Origin: Clostridium sp. Ade.TY
GTDB taxonomy: Bacteria; Bacillota; Clostridia; Clostridiales; Clostridiaceae
NCBI RefSeq assembly: GCF_000498355.1
Contig: NZ_AVSV01000034.1
Span: 1 to 61,877, forward strand
Direction of reading: 5' to 3'
Length of the DNA: 61,877 bases
Shown here: piece after piece, positions 1-9,759 of the stretch
Layout of the letters: each line of letters opens with the position of its first letter
Numbering within the stretch: position 1 is the stretch's first letter
Translations under genes and position numbers: made by a program
The notes under the pieces: generated by a model
The model's input: the letters and a program-made list of their open reading frames with translations, nothing else
Told to the model about the DNA's origin: nothing
Database searches by the model: none

Positions 1-34
1 GCATAATCGAATAGTAATAAATCTTTTCTATAAA

Positions 35-68
35 AATAGTAAGGGAGACGTCCCTTACTATTTTTTTT
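35..68 (+). terminator. Intrinsic terminator of an upstream gene
   Basis: A 12-bp perfect stem (AATAGTAAGGGA pairing with TCCCTTACTATT) with a GACG loop is followed by a run of eight T. It closes a gene lying left of the window. In clostridia the gene before rpsJ is usually tuf or fusA, but that gene is not visible here. It separates that gene from the S10 promoter. Confidence 0.9.
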
Positions 69-251
69 GTTTTTGTTTTAAAATTTTTACTTTGGATAAA
101 ATAATAAGAAAGTAAGTTAAAAGTTTACATTATAATAGAGAAATTTACTTTAAGAAAATACTTGCTATTTATATAAAATACTATTAAAATATAAAAAGCG
201 AACTAATTCTAACACGGGAAAATAAATTGCATAAAATGTGATGAAAATTAC

Positions 252-280
252 TTGAAAAGTGGGTAAAATCATAGTATAAT
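252..280 (+). promoter_or_regulatory. Sigma-A promoter of the S10 operon
   Basis: TTGAAA (252-257) and TATAAT (275-280) are separated by exactly 17 bases. Transcription would start near 287, giving a leader of about 195 nt before rpsJ. The region just upstream (70-250) is very AT-rich and holds no gene. It could act as an UP element, which is inference. Confidence 0.85.
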
Positions 281-286
281 GTAGAA

Positions 287-482
287 GTTGTAAAGCATGC
301 GGCGATGAGTCAAGAGGTTGCCGGACTTCCGGGTAATTCTTGATGAGTATGTCAGGATCTAGAATCCGACGACAGGGATTCTATAATTTTGTCTAAAAAG
401 TGTGAAACACCAGGAACAGTTTATAGAAGAACCGCTGTTGTGCGTTAGAAGTAAAGCGTACATGAAAAGGAGGGAAACCAAG
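287..482 (+). promoter_or_regulatory. Structured S10-operon mRNA leader
   Basis: This leader is visibly GC-richer than the surrounding AT-rich spacer and can fold into several local helices. TCAAGA (310-315) pairs with TCTTGA (338-343) enclosing CCGG-ACTT-CCGG (321-332). TAGAATCC (360-367) pairs with GGATTCTA (376-383). AACAG (415-419) pairs with CTGTT (435-439). An open frame runs through it from 402 into rpsJ but has no ribosome site and is RNA-like. Ribosomal-protein feedback on S10 leaders is well known (L4 in E. coli). Which protein, if any, binds here is not shown by the sequence. Confidence 0.65.
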
Positions 483-791
483 ATGTCAAAACAAAAAATA
501 AGAATCAGATTAAAAGCTTTTGATCACACAATATTAGATCAATCAGCAGAAAAAATCGTTGAAACTGCTAAATCAACAGGAGCAAAGGTTGCAGGTCCAG
601 TACCACTACCAACTGAAAAAGATGTTGTTACTATATTAAGAGCAGTTCACAAATATAAGGACTCAAGAGAGCAATTCGAAATAAGAACTCACAAGAGACT
701 TATAGATATCGTTAATCCATCACCAAAAACTGTTGATGCATTAATGAGATTAAATCTACCAGCAGGTGTAGATATAGAAATAAAGCTATAA
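483..791 (+). CDS. rpsJ: 30S ribosomal protein S10
   Basis: This is the small-subunit head protein S10 (NusE), which also joins transcription antitermination complexes. The product is 102 aa, the usual length, beginning [21 protein letters not shown] chose the ATG at 483 because AAAAGGAGGG lies just upstream and the family starts here. An in-frame extension to 402 crosses the structured leader and is not credible. It is the first gene of the long S10-spc ribosomal block and is presumably controlled by the leader at 287-482. Confidence 0.97.
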   Translation: MSKQKIRIRLKAFDHTILDQSAEKIVETAKSTGAKVAGPVPLPTEKDVVTILRAVHKYKDSREQFEIRTHKRLIDIVNPSPKTVDALMRLNLPAGVDIEIKL

Positions 792-867
792 TAGCAAATT
801 ACAATAAAGACATTGAACTATTATGATTGCAAGGCAATCCGCTAATAAGTTTGGGAGGTGTAGATAC

Positions 868-1497
868 ATGAAAAAAGCTATAATTGGTAAAAAAATAGGA
901 ATGACTCAAATTTTTGATGAAAATGGTAAAGTTCTTCCTGTAACAGTTGTAGAAGCAGGTCCATGTGTTGTAACTCAAAAGAAAACTATCGAAAACGATG
1001 GTTATGATGCAATACAAGTTGGTTTTGGAGAAATAAGAGAAAAATTAGTTAACAAGCCAGCTAAAGGACACTTCGCAAAAGCAGGAGTTTCATTAAGAAG
1101 AACTCTTAAAGAATTCAGATTAGAAGACACTAGTGCATATGAAGTAGGCCAAGAAATAAAGGCTGATTTATTTGCAGTAGGAGATAAAGTAGATGTATCA
1201 GGAGTTTCTAAAGGTAAGGGATTCCAAGGTGTTATTAAGAGATGGAACCAACAAAGAGGACCTATGTCACACGGTTCAAAATTCAAGAGAGCACCAGGTT
1301 CAATGGGAGCTGCTTCAGACCCATCAAGAACATTCAAAAACAAAAAGATGCCAGGACATATGGGAGCTGCTAACACTACAGTATTAAACTTAGAAGTAGT
1401 TAAAGTTATCGCAGAAAAGAACTTAATATTAATTAAGGGTGGAATTCCAGGTCCAAACAAGAGCACAGTAGTAATAAGAAATACAGTTAAGGCTTAA
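868..1497 (+). CDS. rplC: 50S ribosomal protein L3
   Basis: L3 is an early assembly protein of the large subunit, with a loop that reaches toward the peptidyl transferase centre. The 209-aa product starts [16 protein letters not shown], the typical N-terminus, and contains the conserved central stretch around [20 protein letters not shown]. The start at 868 follows GGGAGGTG. The longer frame from 823 has no ribosome site. It is second in the S10 operon, 76 nt after rpsJ. Confidence 0.97.
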   Translation: MKKAIIGKKIGMTQIFDENGKVLPVTVVEAGPCVVTQKKTIENDGYDAIQVGFGEIREKLVNKPAKGHFAKAGVSLRRTLKEFRLEDTSAYEVGQEIKADLFAVGDKVDVSGVSKGKGFQGVIKRWNQQRGPMSHGSKFKRAPGSMGAASDPSRTFKNKKMPGHMGAANTTVLNLEVVKVIAEKNLILIKGGIPGPNKSTVVIRNTVKA

Positions 1498-1523
1498 TTT
1501 CTTAAGGAAAGGAGGAAGCAGGA

Positions 1524-2144
1524 ATGCCTACAGTAGGATTATTTAATAAAGAAGGTAAACAAGTTGGAGATTTCCAATTAAACGAAAATATATTCGCAGT
1601 TGAAGTAAACGAAAATGCTATGCACCAAGTTGTTGTTGCATTATTAGCTAACAAGAGACAAGGAACTCAATCAGCTAAAACTAGAGCTGAAGTTAGAGGA
1701 GGCGGAATCAAGCCTTGGAGACAAAAAGGAACTGGTAGAGCAAGACAAGGTTCAATCAGAGCTCCACAATGGATCAAAGGTGGTATTGTATTCGCACCAA
1801 AGCCAAGAGATTACAGAATGGCTATACCAAAGAGCATGAAGAGAGTTGCTATGTTATCAGCATTAACAAGCAAAGTTCAAGAAGGACAAATGGTTGTTGT
1901 TGAAGATTTAGCATTCGATTCAATAAAGACTAAGAACGTAGTTAACATGCTAAAAGCAATGGAAACTAAGAAGACTTTAATCGTGACAGCTGAGTCAAAC
2001 GAAGTTGTTTATAAGTCAGCAAGAAACATTGAGGGAGTAGCAGTTATGCCTGCAAACAACATCAACGTTTATGACTTACTTAAGTTTGAAAAAGTAGTTA
2101 TGACTAAAGACGCTGTATCAAAGATTGAGGAGGTGTACGCATAA
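1524..2144 (+). CDS. rplD: 50S ribosomal protein L4
   Basis: L4 lines the peptide exit tunnel and in E. coli is also the repressor of the S10 operon. The 206-aa product carries the tunnel-loop signature [20 protein letters not shown] at about residues 60-80. AAAGGAGG precedes the ATG. Its stop codon overlaps the rplW start (TAATG), indicating translational coupling. Whether it regulates this operon through the leader at 287-482 is inference. Confidence 0.97.
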   Translation: MPTVGLFNKEGKQVGDFQLNENIFAVEVNENAMHQVVVALLANKRQGTQSAKTRAEVRGGGIKPWRQKGTGRARQGSIRAPQWIKGGIVFAPKPRDYRMAIPKSMKRVAMLSALTSKVQEGQMVVVEDLAFDSIKTKNVVNMLKAMETKKTLIVTAESNEVVYKSARNIEGVAVMPANNINVYDLLKFEKVVMTKDAVSKIEEVYA

Positions 2145-2437
2145 TGAAATTAACAAGCCATGATATCATAAGAAAGCCTGTTATCACTGAAAAAAGTATG
2201 GCAGCAATGGCAGAAAACAAGTACACTTTCATAGTTCATATCAACGCTAACAAATCTCAAATAAAGAGAGCTGTTGAAGAAGTATTCAACGTTAAAGTTG
2301 CTAACGTAGCTACTTTAAGAACTATGGGAAAAACTAAGAGAATGGGCGTACATGTAGGAAAGAGAGCTGACTTTAAGAAAGCGATCATTACATTAGCTGA
2401 AGGCAGCACTATTGAATTCTTCGAAGGAATGCAATAG
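2144..2437 (+). CDS. rplW: 50S ribosomal protein L23
   Basis: L23 sits at the exit of the peptide tunnel and is the docking site for trigger factor and SRP. The 97-aa product has the family N-terminus ([13 protein letters not shown]) and the RNA-binding loop near [19 protein letters not shown]. It overlaps the rplD stop by one base. A 64-nt spacer with two small hairpins follows before rplB: CAATAA 2442-2447 with TTATTG 2454-2459, and TGGTGT 2458-2463 with ACACCA 2468-2473. Confidence 0.96.
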   Translation: MKLTSHDIIRKPVITEKSMAAMAENKYTFIVHINANKSQIKRAVEEVFNVKVANVATLRTMGKTKRMGVHVGKRADFKKAIITLAEGSTIEFFEGMQ

Positions 2438-2501
2438 ACGTCAATAAGGTGATTTATTGGTGTTTACACACCAGATAAGCTGAAAGAAGGAGGGAATTTA
2501 A

Positions 2502-3335
2502 ATGGCAGTTAAAACATTTAGACCGATAACACCATCAAGAAGAAACATGACTATGCCAACATTTGAAGAAATAACTACAAATGAACCAGAAAAGTCATTA
2601 TTAGTTTCTTTAAAGAAAACTGGTGGTAGAAATGCACAAGGTAAAATAACTGTAAGACACCACGGTGGTGGAGCTAAAAGAAAATACAGAATAATAGATT
2701 TCAAGAGAAATAAGGATGGTATTCCAGCAAAAGTTGCTACTATAGAATATGATCCAAACAGAACAGCATACATTGCATTAGTTGTATACGCAGATGGGGA
2801 AAAGAGATACATAATCGCTCCTGCAGGATTAAAAGTTGGAGATACAGTTGTATCAGGACCAGAAGCTGATATTAAACCAGGTAACGCATTACCATTACTT
2901 AATATCCCAGTTGGTACATTCATCCATAACATCGAATTACAAGTTGGTAAGGGAGCTCAATTAGTAAGAGCTGCTGGATTATCAGCACAATTAATGGCTA
3001 AAGAAGGTAAGTATGCTACATTAAGATTACCTTCAGGAGAAATGAGATATGTTAGAATCGAATGTAGAGCTACAATTGGAGCTGTATCAAACGCTACTAA
3101 CGATATCGTTAAGATAGGTAAAGCTGGAAGAAAGAGACACATGGGAATCAGACCTACAGTTAGAGGTTCTGTAATGAACCCTTGCGATCACCCTCACGGT
3201 GGTGGAGAAGGTAAGTCACCAGTAGGTAGACCAAGTCCAATGACTCCATGGGGTAAACCAGCTCTTGGATACAAGACTAGAAAAACTAAGAAATACTCAG
3301 ATAAGTTAATTATTAAGGGTAGAAATAAGAAGTAG
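2502..3335 (+). CDS. rplB: 50S ribosomal protein L2
   Basis: L2 is a primary 23S rRNA-binding protein needed for subunit joining and peptidyl transferase integrity. The 277-aa product has the conserved [18 protein letters not shown] segment near residue 50. It also has the C-terminal motif [19 protein letters not shown] with the essential histidine. AAGGAGGG precedes the ATG. A strong 11-bp hairpin follows the stop. Confidence 0.97.
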   Translation: MAVKTFRPITPSRRNMTMPTFEEITTNEPEKSLLVSLKKTGGRNAQGKITVRHHGGGAKRKYRIIDFKRNKDGIPAKVATIEYDPNRTAYIALVVYADGEKRYIIAPAGLKVGDTVVSGPEADIKPGNALPLLNIPVGTFIHNIELQVGKGAQLVRAAGLSAQLMAKEGKYATLRLPSGEMRYVRIECRATIGAVSNATNDIVKIGKAGRKRHMGIRPTVRGSVMNPCDHPHGGGEGKSPVGRPSPMTPWGKPALGYKTRKTKKYSDKLIIKGRNKK

Positions 3336-3336
3336 T

Positions 3337-3362
3337 TTGAAGAGAATATTCATTCTCTTCAA
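3337..3362 (+). other. Perfect 11-bp hairpin between rplB and rpsS
   Basis: TTGAAGAGAAT pairs exactly with ATTCTCTTCAA around an ATTC loop. It is followed at once by a smaller GGCT/AGCC-like fold (3363-3372). No T-run follows, so this is not an intrinsic terminator. In the middle of a long ribosomal mRNA it could be a processing or stability element. Confidence 0.6.
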
Positions 3363-3397
3363 GGCTAGAGCCTAAGAAATGAAGGGAGGCAAATATA

Positions 3398-3673
3398 GTG
3401 AGTAGATCAATTAAAAAAGGACCTTTCGTCCATGCAGGACTTTTAAAGAAAATAGAAGAAATGAACGCTAACGGAGAAAAGAAAGTTGTTAAAACTTGGT
3501 CAAGAAGTTCAACAATTTTCCCTCAAATGATAGGACACACAATAGCTGTTCATGATGGAAGAAAGCATATCCCAGTTTACATTTCAGAGGATATGGTAGG
3601 ACACAAGTTAGGAGAATTTTCACTAACTAGAACATACAGAGGACATGATGATAAATCATCAAAAAGAAAGTAG
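3398..3673 (+). CDS. rpsS: 30S ribosomal protein S19
   Basis: S19 is a small-subunit head protein that binds 16S rRNA with S13. The 91-aa product begins [20 protein letters not shown] from a GTG codon preceded by GAAGGGAGG. It has the conserved [21 protein letters not shown] core and the [14 protein letters not shown]-terminal motif. Length and position between L2 and L22 are standard. Confidence 0.97.
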   Translation: MSRSIKKGPFVHAGLLKKIEEMNANGEKKVVKTWSRSSTIFPQMIGHTIAVHDGRKHIPVYISEDMVGHKLGEFSLTRTYRGHDDKSSKRK

Positions 3674-3699
3674 TAAGAGCCTGGAAAGGAGGATCATAA

Positions 3700-4032
3700 A
3701 TGGAAGCTAGAGCTATAGCTAAATATGTAAGAATGTCTCCAGTAAAGGTAGGAGCTGTTCTTGATTTAATAAGAGGAAAAGATGTAAGAGAAGCAAGTGC
3801 TATTTTACAATACACTCCAAGAGAAGCAGCAGTAGCTATTAACAAAGTGTTAAAATCAGCTGTTGCAAACGCAGAAAATAATAATGGATTAGAAGCTGAT
3901 AGATTATACGTAGCAGAAGCATACGTAGGTCAAGGTCCAACACTAAAGAGATTTAGACCAATGGATCACGGTAAAGCATTCAGAATCAATAAGAGAACAA
4001 GCAACATTACAGTAGTTGTAAGAGAAAGATAG
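3700..4032 (+). CDS. rplV: 50S ribosomal protein L22
   Basis: L22 spans the large subunit and its extended hairpin lines the exit tunnel beside L4. The 110-aa product starts [18 protein letters not shown] and contains the tunnel-hairpin segment [28 protein letters not shown] precedes the ATG. This tunnel hairpin is a known site of macrolide-resistance changes, and no insertion or deletion is evident here. Confidence 0.96.
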   Translation: MEARAIAKYVRMSPVKVGAVLDLIRGKDVREASAILQYTPREAAVAINKVLKSAVANAENNNGLEADRLYVAEAYVGQGPTLKRFRPMDHGKAFRINKRTSNITVVVRER

Positions 4033-4051
4033 AAGAAGGAGGGAAATCGAA

Positions 4052-4717
4052 GTGGGTCAAAAAGTACATCCTCACGGACTTAGAGTAGGTGTTATCAAGG
4101 GATGGGATGCAAAATGGTACGCTAACAAGAAAGATTTTGCTGACAACCTAATTGAAGATAACAAGATCAGAGAATTCGTTAAGAAAGAACTTTTCACTGC
4201 TGGAATTTCAAAGATTGAAATTGAAAGAGCAGCAAAAAGAGTTAAATTAAACATATATACTGCTAAACCAGGAGTAATCATCGGTAGAGGTGGTTCAGGA
4301 ATAGAAGCTTTAAAGAAAAAGCTTGCTAAGTTTATATCAGGAAAGAACATCTTAATCAACATCGTTGAAGTTAAGAATGTTGAAGCTGATGCACAACTAA
4401 TGGCAGAAAATATAGCTGCACAATTAGAAAAGAGAATATCATTCAGAAGAGCTATGAAGCAAGTTATCCAAAGAGGAATGAAGCAAGGAGTTAAAGGAGT
4501 TAAAACTGCTTGTTCAGGAAGACTTGGTGGAGCTGAAATAGCTAGAACTGAGCAATATCATGAAGGTACAATTCCACTACAAACTTTAAGAGCAGATATC
4601 GATTATGGATTTGCTGAAGCAGATACAACTTACGGAAAAATCGGAGTTAAAGTTTGGGTTTATAATGGAGAAGTTCTTCCAACTAAAAAAGTTGAGAAAG
4701 AAGAAGCTAACGCATAA
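4052..4717 (+). CDS. rpsC: 30S ribosomal protein S3
   Basis: S3 forms part of the mRNA entry channel and its helicase activity. The 221-aa product begins [18 protein letters not shown] from a GTG codon after AGAAGGAGGG. It contains the KH-domain GxxG loop ([18 protein letters not shown]) near residue 75 and the C-terminal S3 domain ([17 protein letters not shown]). It is normal in length and position. Confidence 0.97.
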   Translation: MGQKVHPHGLRVGVIKGWDAKWYANKKDFADNLIEDNKIREFVKKELFTAGISKIEIERAAKRVKLNIYTAKPGVIIGRGGSGIEALKKKLAKFISGKNILINIVEVKNVEADAQLMAENIAAQLEKRISFRRAMKQVIQRGMKQGVKGVKTACSGRLGGAEIARTEQYHEGTIPLQTLRADIDYGFAEADTTYGKIGVKVWVYNGEVLPTKKVEKEEANA

Positions 4718-4741
4718 GAGTTAAGAAAGGAGGAATTAATC

Positions 4742-5176
4742 ATGTTAATGCCTAAAAGAGTAAAGCATCGTAAGGTACAACGTGGTAGAATGAAAGGTAA
4801 AGCAACAAGAGGAAATTTCCTAGCTTATGGAGATTTCGGTATTCAAGCTACAACTTGTGGATGGATCACAAGCAACCAAATAGAGGCTGCCAGAATTGCT
4901 ATAAATAGATACATTAAAAGAGGAGGAAAACTTTGGATAAAGATTTTCCCAGATAAGCCAGTTACTGAAAAACCAGCTGAAACAAGAATGGGTTCAGGTA
5001 AAGGTTCACCAGAGTACTGGGTTGCAGTAGTTAAACCAGGTAGAGTATTATTCGAATTATCTGGAGTTAATGAAGAAGTTGCAAGAGAAGCTATGAGACT
5101 TGCATCACACAAACTTCCTGTAAAAACTAAGTTTGTTACAAGAAGAGATTTTGAGGAAATGGGTGGTGAAGAATAA
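4742..5176 (+). CDS. rplP: 50S ribosomal protein L16
   Basis: L16 helps organise the A-site region of the 23S rRNA. The 144-aa product has the conserved [17 protein letters not shown] start and the [17 protein letters not shown] motif. The ATG at 4742 is used because AAAGGAGG is well placed. The second in-frame ATG at 4748 would remove only two residues and cannot be excluded. Its stop overlaps the rpmC start (TAATG). Confidence 0.96.
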   Translation: MLMPKRVKHRKVQRGRMKGKATRGNFLAYGDFGIQATTCGWITSNQIEAARIAINRYIKRGGKLWIKIFPDKPVTEKPAETRMGSGKGSPEYWVAVVKPGRVLFELSGVNEEVAREAMRLASHKLPVKTKFVTRRDFEEMGGEE

Positions 5177-5388
5177 TGAAGGCTAGAGAATTAAAAGATT
5201 TAAGAGCAAGTAATCCTCAAGATTTAAAAGCTAAATTAGCTGAACTTAAGGCTGAGTTATTCAACTTAAGATTCCAATTAGCTACAGGACAATTAGAAAA
5301 TCCTATGAGAATAAGAGAAGTAAAGAAATCTATAGCCCAAATAAAGACCATCTTAAGAGAAGAAGAGTTAAGGGTTGTTGAACAGTAG
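5176..5388 (+). CDS. rpmC: 50S ribosomal protein L29
   Basis: L29 is a small helical protein near the tunnel exit, part of the L23/trigger factor platform. The 70-aa product shows the family pattern [20 protein letters not shown] with [20 protein letters not shown] further on. It is translationally coupled to rplP by a one-base overlap, so no separate ribosome site is required. Confidence 0.95.
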   Translation: MKARELKDLRASNPQDLKAKLAELKAELFNLRFQLATGQLENPMRIREVKKSIAQIKTILREEELRVVEQ

Positions 5389-5410
5389 ATCTGGAAGGAG
5401 GTAAGCCTTA

Positions 5411-5665
5411 ATGGAAAGAGGACTAAGAAAAAAGAAAGTTGGAAGAGTTGTTTCCGATAAAATGGATAAGACTATCGTAGTTGCAATCGAAACTAAAGTA
5501 AGACATCCGCTATATGGAAAAACTGTTAACAGAACAACTAAATTCAAAGTTCATGATGAAAATAATGAAGCTAAAGTTAATGATAGAGTATTAATAATGG
5601 AAACAAGACCTTTATCAAAAGATAAGAGATGGAGACTTGTTGAGATAGTTGAAAAAGCTAAGTAG
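5411..5665 (+). CDS. rpsQ: 30S ribosomal protein S17
   Basis: S17 is an OB-fold primary 16S rRNA-binding protein. The 84-aa product contains [19 protein letters not shown] and [19 protein letters not shown], both diagnostic. TGGAAGGAGG precedes the ATG. Its place between L29 and L14 is standard. Confidence 0.96.
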   Translation: MERGLRKKKVGRVVSDKMDKTIVVAIETKVRHPLYGKTVNRTTKFKVHDENNEAKVNDRVLIMETRPLSKDKRWRLVEIVEKAK

Positions 5666-5697
5666 TATAGCTTAAAGACTGAAAGGAGGGTAATCTA

Positions 5698-6066
5698 ATG
5701 ATACAACAACAAACTAGATTAAAAGTTGCTGATAACTCAGGCGCTAAGGAAATAATGTGTATCAGAGTATTAGGCGGATCTAAGAGAAAGTACGGTAACA
5801 TTGGAGACATAATAGTTGCCAGCGTTAAAAGTGCAACACCAGGCGGAGTTGTTAAAAAAGGTGACGTTGTTAAAGCTGTTATTGTTAGATCAGTAAAAGG
5901 ATTAAGAAGAGCAGACGGATCATACATAAGATTTGATGAGAATGCTGCAGTTATAATAAAAGATGATAAGCAACCAAGAGGAACACGTATCTTCGGACCT
6001 GTTGCTAGGGAGCTAAGAGATAAAGAATTTAACAAAATATTATCATTAGCACCAGAAGTTCTATAA
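5698..6066 (+). CDS. rplN: 50S ribosomal protein L14
   Basis: L14 lies at the subunit interface and is the anti-association factor RsfS contact. The 122-aa product starts [20 protein letters not shown] and has the conserved [20 protein letters not shown] stretch. GAAAGGAGGG precedes the ATG. No anomaly is seen. Confidence 0.97.
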   Translation: MIQQQTRLKVADNSGAKEIMCIRVLGGSKRKYGNIGDIIVASVKSATPGGVVKKGDVVKAVIVRSVKGLRRADGSYIRFDENAAVIIKDDKQPRGTRIFGPVARELRDKEFNKILSLAPEVL

Positions 6067-6081
6067 GAGGAGGTGGCTGAT

Positions 6082-6396
6082 TTGAAAATCCATGTAAAAA
6101 AGAACGACACAGTTGTAGTTATATCAGGAAAAGATAAAGGTAAAACAGGTGAAGTTTTAAAGGTATATCCAAAAACTGGTAAGGTACTAGTTCAAGGAGT
6201 TAATATAGTAAAGAAGCACCAAAAAGCAGGTAGAACTCAAGCTGAAAGTGCTATAATCGAAAAAGAAGCTGCAATAAACAGCTCAAAAGTAATGTTATAT
6301 TGTACAAAGTGCAAAAAAGCTACTAGAATTAGCAATAGAATCTTAGAAGATGGTTCTAAGGTTAGAGTATGCAAGAAGTGCGGAGAAACATTCTAA
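6082..6396 (+). CDS. rplX: 50S ribosomal protein L24
   Basis: L24 initiates large-subunit assembly and has a KOW motif. I place the start at TTG 6082 ([20 protein letters not shown], 104 aa) because GAGGAGG sits eight bases upstream. The GTG at 6073 overlaps that ribosome site. The KOW core is [20 protein letters not shown]. The C-terminal quarter holds two CxxC pairs (CTKC and CKKC), suggesting a zinc-binding tail. Confidence 0.93.
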   Translation: MKIHVKKNDTVVVISGKDKGKTGEVLKVYPKTGKVLVQGVNIVKKHQKAGRTQAESAIIEKEAAINSSKVMLYCTKCKKATRISNRILEDGSKVRVCKKCGETF

Positions 6397-6418
6397 AAAC
6401 TGAAAGGAGGTTAACAAT

Positions 6419-6961
6419 ATGACAAGACTTCAAGAAAAGTATGAAAAAGAAATAATTCCAGCTATGATAGAAAAGTTTGGATATGAAAATATAATGCAAG
6501 TCCCAAGACTTGAAAAGATAGTAATCAACATGGGAGTTGGTGAAGCTAAGGACAATCAAAAAGTTTTAGAATCAGCTGTTAGCGATTTAACATTAATATC
6601 AGGACAAAAGCCTATATTAACAAGAGCTAAGAAATCAGTTGCTAACTTTAAGATTAGAGAAAATATGGCATTAGGATGTAAAGTTACATTAAGAAAGGCA
6701 AACATGTACGAATTTGCTGACAAGTTAATGTCAATTGCTTTACCAAGAGTTAGAGATTTCAGAGGAGTTTCAGCAAAATCATTTGATGGAAGAGGAAACT
6801 ACTCACTAGGAATTAAAGAACAATTAATATTCCCAGAAATAGAGTACGATAAAATCGACAAAGTAAGAGGAATGGATATTATCTTCGTTACAACAGCAAA
6901 TACTGACGAAGAAGCAAGAGAATTATTAAGATTCCTTGGTATGCCATTTGCTCAACAATAA
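6419..6961 (+). CDS. rplE: 50S ribosomal protein L5
   Basis: L5 is a 5S rRNA-binding protein of the central protuberance. The 180-aa product contains [20 protein letters not shown] and [20 protein letters not shown], both diagnostic. GAAAGGAGG precedes the ATG and the rpsN ribosome site begins at its stop codon. Confidence 0.97.
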   Translation: MTRLQEKYEKEIIPAMIEKFGYENIMQVPRLEKIVINMGVGEAKDNQKVLESAVSDLTLISGQKPILTRAKKSVANFKIRENMALGCKVTLRKANMYEFADKLMSIALPRVRDFRGVSAKSFDGRGNYSLGIKEQLIFPEIEYDKIDKVRGMDIIFVTTANTDEEARELLRFLGMPFAQQ

Positions 6962-6973
6962 GGAGGGATAAAG

Positions 6974-7159
6974 ATGGCACGTAAAGCGATGATAGAAAAG
7001 TGGAATAAAACACCTAAGTATAAGACTAGAGCTTATACTAGATGCAGAATATGCGGAAGACCACATTCTGTATTAAAGAAATTCGGTATATGCCGTATCT
7101 GTTTCAGAGAACTTGCATATAAAGGCCAAATCCCTGGTTGTAAAAAAGCAAGTTGGTAA
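6974..7159 (+). CDS. rpsN: 30S ribosomal protein S14, zinc-binding type
   Basis: S14 is a late-assembling small-subunit head protein. The 61-aa product is the short zinc-ribbon (C+) form, with Cys24, Cys27, Cys40 and Cys43 as two CxxC pairs. The longer zinc-free paralogue that bacteria may induce under zinc limitation is not in this window. AGGAGGG precedes the ATG. Confidence 0.97.
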   Translation: MARKAMIEKWNKTPKYKTRAYTRCRICGRPHSVLKKFGICRICFRELAYKGQIPGCKKASW

Positions 7160-7191
7160 TACTGAAGATATAGTGAAAGGAGGCACATTAA

Positions 7192-7590
7192 ATGGTTATG
7201 ACAGATCCTATAGCAGATTTGCTAACACGTATAAGAAACGCAAATGCTGTTAAACATGAAGTAGTAGAGGTACCTTCATCAAATGTAAAGAAGGCCGTTG
7301 CAAATATATTATTACAAGAAGGATACATCAAAGAAATTGATGAATACAATGATGGAGTAGTTCCAATGTTAAGAATAACTCTTAAATATGGAGCTAACAA
7401 TGAAAGAGTAATCACTGGATTAAAGAGAATATCAAAACCAGGATTAAGAGTATACTGCAAGAAGGACGAAACTCCTAAGGTTCTTAACGGTTTAGGAATC
7501 GCTGTTATCTCAACATCAAAGGGAATAATGGTTGATAGAGAAGCTAGAAAGAACGGCGTAGGTGGAGAAGTTCTTTGCTACGTTTGGTAG
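7192..7590 (+). CDS. rpsH: 30S ribosomal protein S8
   Basis: S8 is a primary 16S rRNA-binding protein and in E. coli represses the spc operon. The 132-aa product begins [20 protein letters not shown] and ends with the conserved [18 protein letters not shown] precedes the ATG. A 72-nt spacer to rplF shows no strong structure. Confidence 0.97.
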   Translation: MVMTDPIADLLTRIRNANAVKHEVVEVPSSNVKKAVANILLQEGYIKEIDEYNDGVVPMLRITLKYGANNERVITGLKRISKPGLRVYCKKDETPKVLNGLGIAVISTSKGIMVDREARKNGVGGEVLCYVW

Positions 7591-7662
7591 TATTTAATTA
7601 AGATTATACAATCGATAGATTTTAACATATGTATGCAGATAGAGAAAACAGGAGGTGCAATT

Positions 7663-8202
7663 ATGTCAAGAGTAGGTAGATTACCAATTGCTATCCCTGC
7701 TGGTATCACAGTTACAGTAACACCAGATAACGTTGTTACTGTAAAGGGACCTAAGGGTGAGTTAGTAGAAGCTATGCACAAAGACATTAATATTACGGTT
7801 GAAAACAACGAAGTTGTTGTAACTAGACCTAGTGACGTTAAAGAGCACAGAGCTCTTCACGGATTAACAAGAGCACTTATAAACAACATGGTTATGGGAG
7901 TTCAAAATGGATTCCAAAAGACTTTAATCTTAAACGGTGTTGGTTACAGAGCTCAAAAACAAGGAAATAAACTTGTTATGAACCTTGGATATTCACATCC
8001 AGTTGAAATAGAAATTATGGATGGTATCGAAATCGAAATACCTGAAAACACAAAAGTTGTTGTAAAAGGAATCAACAAGCAAAAAGTTGGAGAAGCAGCA
8101 GCTCAAATCAGAAAATGGAGAAAACCAGAACCATACAAGGGTAAAGGTATAAGATACGAAGGCGAAGTTATCAGACGTAAAGAAGGTAAAACTGGTAAGT
8201 AA
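7663..8202 (+). CDS. rplF: 50S ribosomal protein L6
   Basis: L6 stabilises the sarcin-ricin loop region of 23S rRNA. The 179-aa product starts [19 protein letters not shown] after AGGAGGTG. The in-frame extension to 7633 lacks a ribosome site and is not conserved in the family. The C-terminal signature [13 protein letters not shown] is present. Confidence 0.96.
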   Translation: MSRVGRLPIAIPAGITVTVTPDNVVTVKGPKGELVEAMHKDINITVENNEVVVTRPSDVKEHRALHGLTRALINNMVMGVQNGFQKTLILNGVGYRAQKQGNKLVMNLGYSHPVEIEIMDGIEIEIPENTKVVVKGINKQKVGEAAAQIRKWRKPEPYKGKGIRYEGEVIRRKEGKTGK

Positions 8203-8225
8203 TAAAAGAAAGGAGTGAGCTTTAT

Positions 8226-8585
8226 ATGTTCAAAAAAGCAGACAGAAAAGCTAGCAGAAAGAGACGTCACTTAAGAGTGCGTAAGAAAGTTTTCGGTACT
8301 CCTGAAAGACCAAGACTTTCAGTATACAGAAGTGAAAAAAATATCTATGCACAAATAATAGATGATATAAACGCTGTAACAATAGTTGCTGCTTCAAGCT
8401 TAGAAAAAGATTTCTCAGCTAAAGGCGGAAACAAAGAAGGCGCTAAACTAGTTGGTGAATTAGTTGCTAAGAAAGCAGTTGAAAAAGGATTAACAGAAGT
8501 TGTTTTCGATAGAGGCGGATACGTATATCACGGAAGAGTTCAAGCATTAGCTGAAGGTGCTAGAGAAGCAGGCTTAAAATTCTAA
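8226..8585 (+). CDS. rplR: 50S ribosomal protein L18
   Basis: L18 carries 5S rRNA into the large subunit together with L5. The 119-aa product has a basic N-terminus ([19 protein letters not shown]), the [20 protein letters not shown] core and the [21 protein letters not shown]-terminus. GAAAGGAGTG precedes the ATG. Confidence 0.96.
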   Translation: MFKKADRKASRKRRHLRVRKKVFGTPERPRLSVYRSEKNIYAQIIDDINAVTIVAASSLEKDFSAKGGNKEGAKLVGELVAKKAVEKGLTEVVFDRGGYVYHGRVQALAEGAREAGLKF

Positions 8586-8604
8586 GAAACGAGGAGGGAA
8601 ATAC

Positions 8605-9102
8605 ATGAGAATCGATCCTAGTACACTAGACCTTAAAGAAAAGGTTGTTAACATAAACAGAGTTACTAAGGTTGTTAAAGGTGGTAGAAACTTTAGATTC
8701 GCAGCTCTAGTTGTTGTTGGAGACGAGAACGGACACGTTGGAGTTGGAATGGGTAAATCTATCGAAATACCTGAAGCAATCAAAAAAGGAATTGAAGACG
8801 CTAAGAAAAACTTAGTATCAGTTTCAATGGTAGGAAATACAGTTCCTCACGAAATCCACGGAAGATTTGGAAGAGGAGATGTTCTTATCATGCCAGCTAA
8901 AGAAGGTACAGGAGTTATCGCTGGAGGTCCAGCTAGAATTGTACTTGAATTAGCAGGAATAAAGGATGTTAGAGCTAAATCATTAGGTTCAAACAATCCT
9001 AATAACATGGTAAAAGCTACAATCAACGGATTAGCAAACTTAAGAACAGCTGAAGATATTGCTAAATTAAGAGGAAAATCTGTTGAAGAAATATTAGGTT
9101 AG
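8605..9102 (+). CDS. rpsE: 30S ribosomal protein S5
   Basis: S5 is needed for decoding accuracy and mRNA entry. The 165-aa product has the double-stranded-RNA-like N-terminal domain ([20 protein letters not shown]) and the C-terminal domain ending in [26 protein letters not shown] precedes the ATG. The rpmD ribosome site overlaps its stop. Confidence 0.97.
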   Translation: MRIDPSTLDLKEKVVNINRVTKVVKGGRNFRFAALVVVGDENGHVGVGMGKSIEIPEAIKKGIEDAKKNLVSVSMVGNTVPHEIHGRFGRGDVLIMPAKEGTGVIAGGPARIVLELAGIKDVRAKSLGSNNPNNMVKATINGLANLRTAEDIAKLRGKSVEEILG

Positions 9103-9115
9103 GAGGGGAAATTGC

Positions 9116-9295
9116 ATGGCTAAGTTAAGAGTTACTCTTGTTAAAAGCTTAATCGGTAGAAAAAAAGACCATATCGCTACTGCAAATGCCCTTGGACTTA
9201 AGAAAATAGGTAAAACAGTAGAGCATGAGGGAACTCCTCAAATCAACGGTATGATCAACAAGATAAGCTACATGTTAAAAGTAGAAGAAATATAA
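9116..9295 (+). CDS. rpmD: 50S ribosomal protein L30
   Basis: L30 is a small large-subunit protein absent from some bacteria. The 59-aa frame begins [20 protein letters not shown] and continues with the typical [20 protein letters not shown]. The ATG follows TTAGGAGGGG. Position between S5 and L15 is standard. Confidence 0.96.
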   Translation: MAKLRVTLVKSLIGRKKDHIATANALGLKKIGKTVEHEGTPQINGMINKISYMLKVEEI

Positions 9296-9316
9296 TAAAG
9301 AGGAGGTGCAAGACGT

Positions 9317-9757
9317 ATGAAACTTCATGAATTAAAACCAGCAGCTGGAAGCAGAAAAGCTCCTAAAAGAGTAGGAAGAGGAACTGGTTCAGGTTTAGGA
9401 AGAAACGCTGGTAAAGGTGAAAAAGGACAAAACGCTAGATCAGGTGGTGGAGTTAGACCAGGATTCGAAGGTGGTCAAATGCCATTATACAGAAGACTTC
9501 CTAAGAGAGGATTCACTAACATCTTCGCTAAAAAGATCGTTAGCATCAATGTAGATAGATTAAACATCTTTGAAGATGGTACAGAAGTTACTCCAGAAGT
9601 ATTACTAGAAAGAAGAGTTGTTTCAAAAGTAATGGACGGAGTAAAAATTCTTGGAAACGGAAACTTAGAAAAGAACTTAACTGTTAAAGGATGTAAGTTC
9701 TCAAAATCTGCTATCGAAAAAATCGAAGCAGCTGGAGGAAAAGTTGAGGTGAAATAA
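9317..9757 (+). CDS. rplO: 50S ribosomal protein L15
   Basis: L15 is an assembly protein with a long basic extension threading the 23S rRNA. The 146-aa product contains the Gly/Arg-rich segment [20 protein letters not shown] followed by [30 protein letters not shown] precedes the ATG. The secY start lies two bases after its stop. Confidence 0.97.
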   Translation: MKLHELKPAAGSRKAPKRVGRGTGSGLGRNAGKGEKGQNARSGGGVRPGFEGGQMPLYRRLPKRGFTNIFAKKIVSINVDRLNIFEDGTEVTPEVLLERRVVSKVMDGVKILGNGNLEKNLTVKGCKFSKSAIEKIEAAGGKVEVK

Positions 9758-9759
9758 GA

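Noticed and set aside
402..482. N-terminal extension of rpsJ (27 codons)
   Set aside because: It crosses a structured leader, has no ribosome site, and S10 proteins begin at the ATG at 483 that follows AAAAGGAGGG.
5658..6110. 150-codon open frame on the - strand
   Set aside because: It is antisense to rplN with no ribosome site. It follows from codon composition of the real gene.
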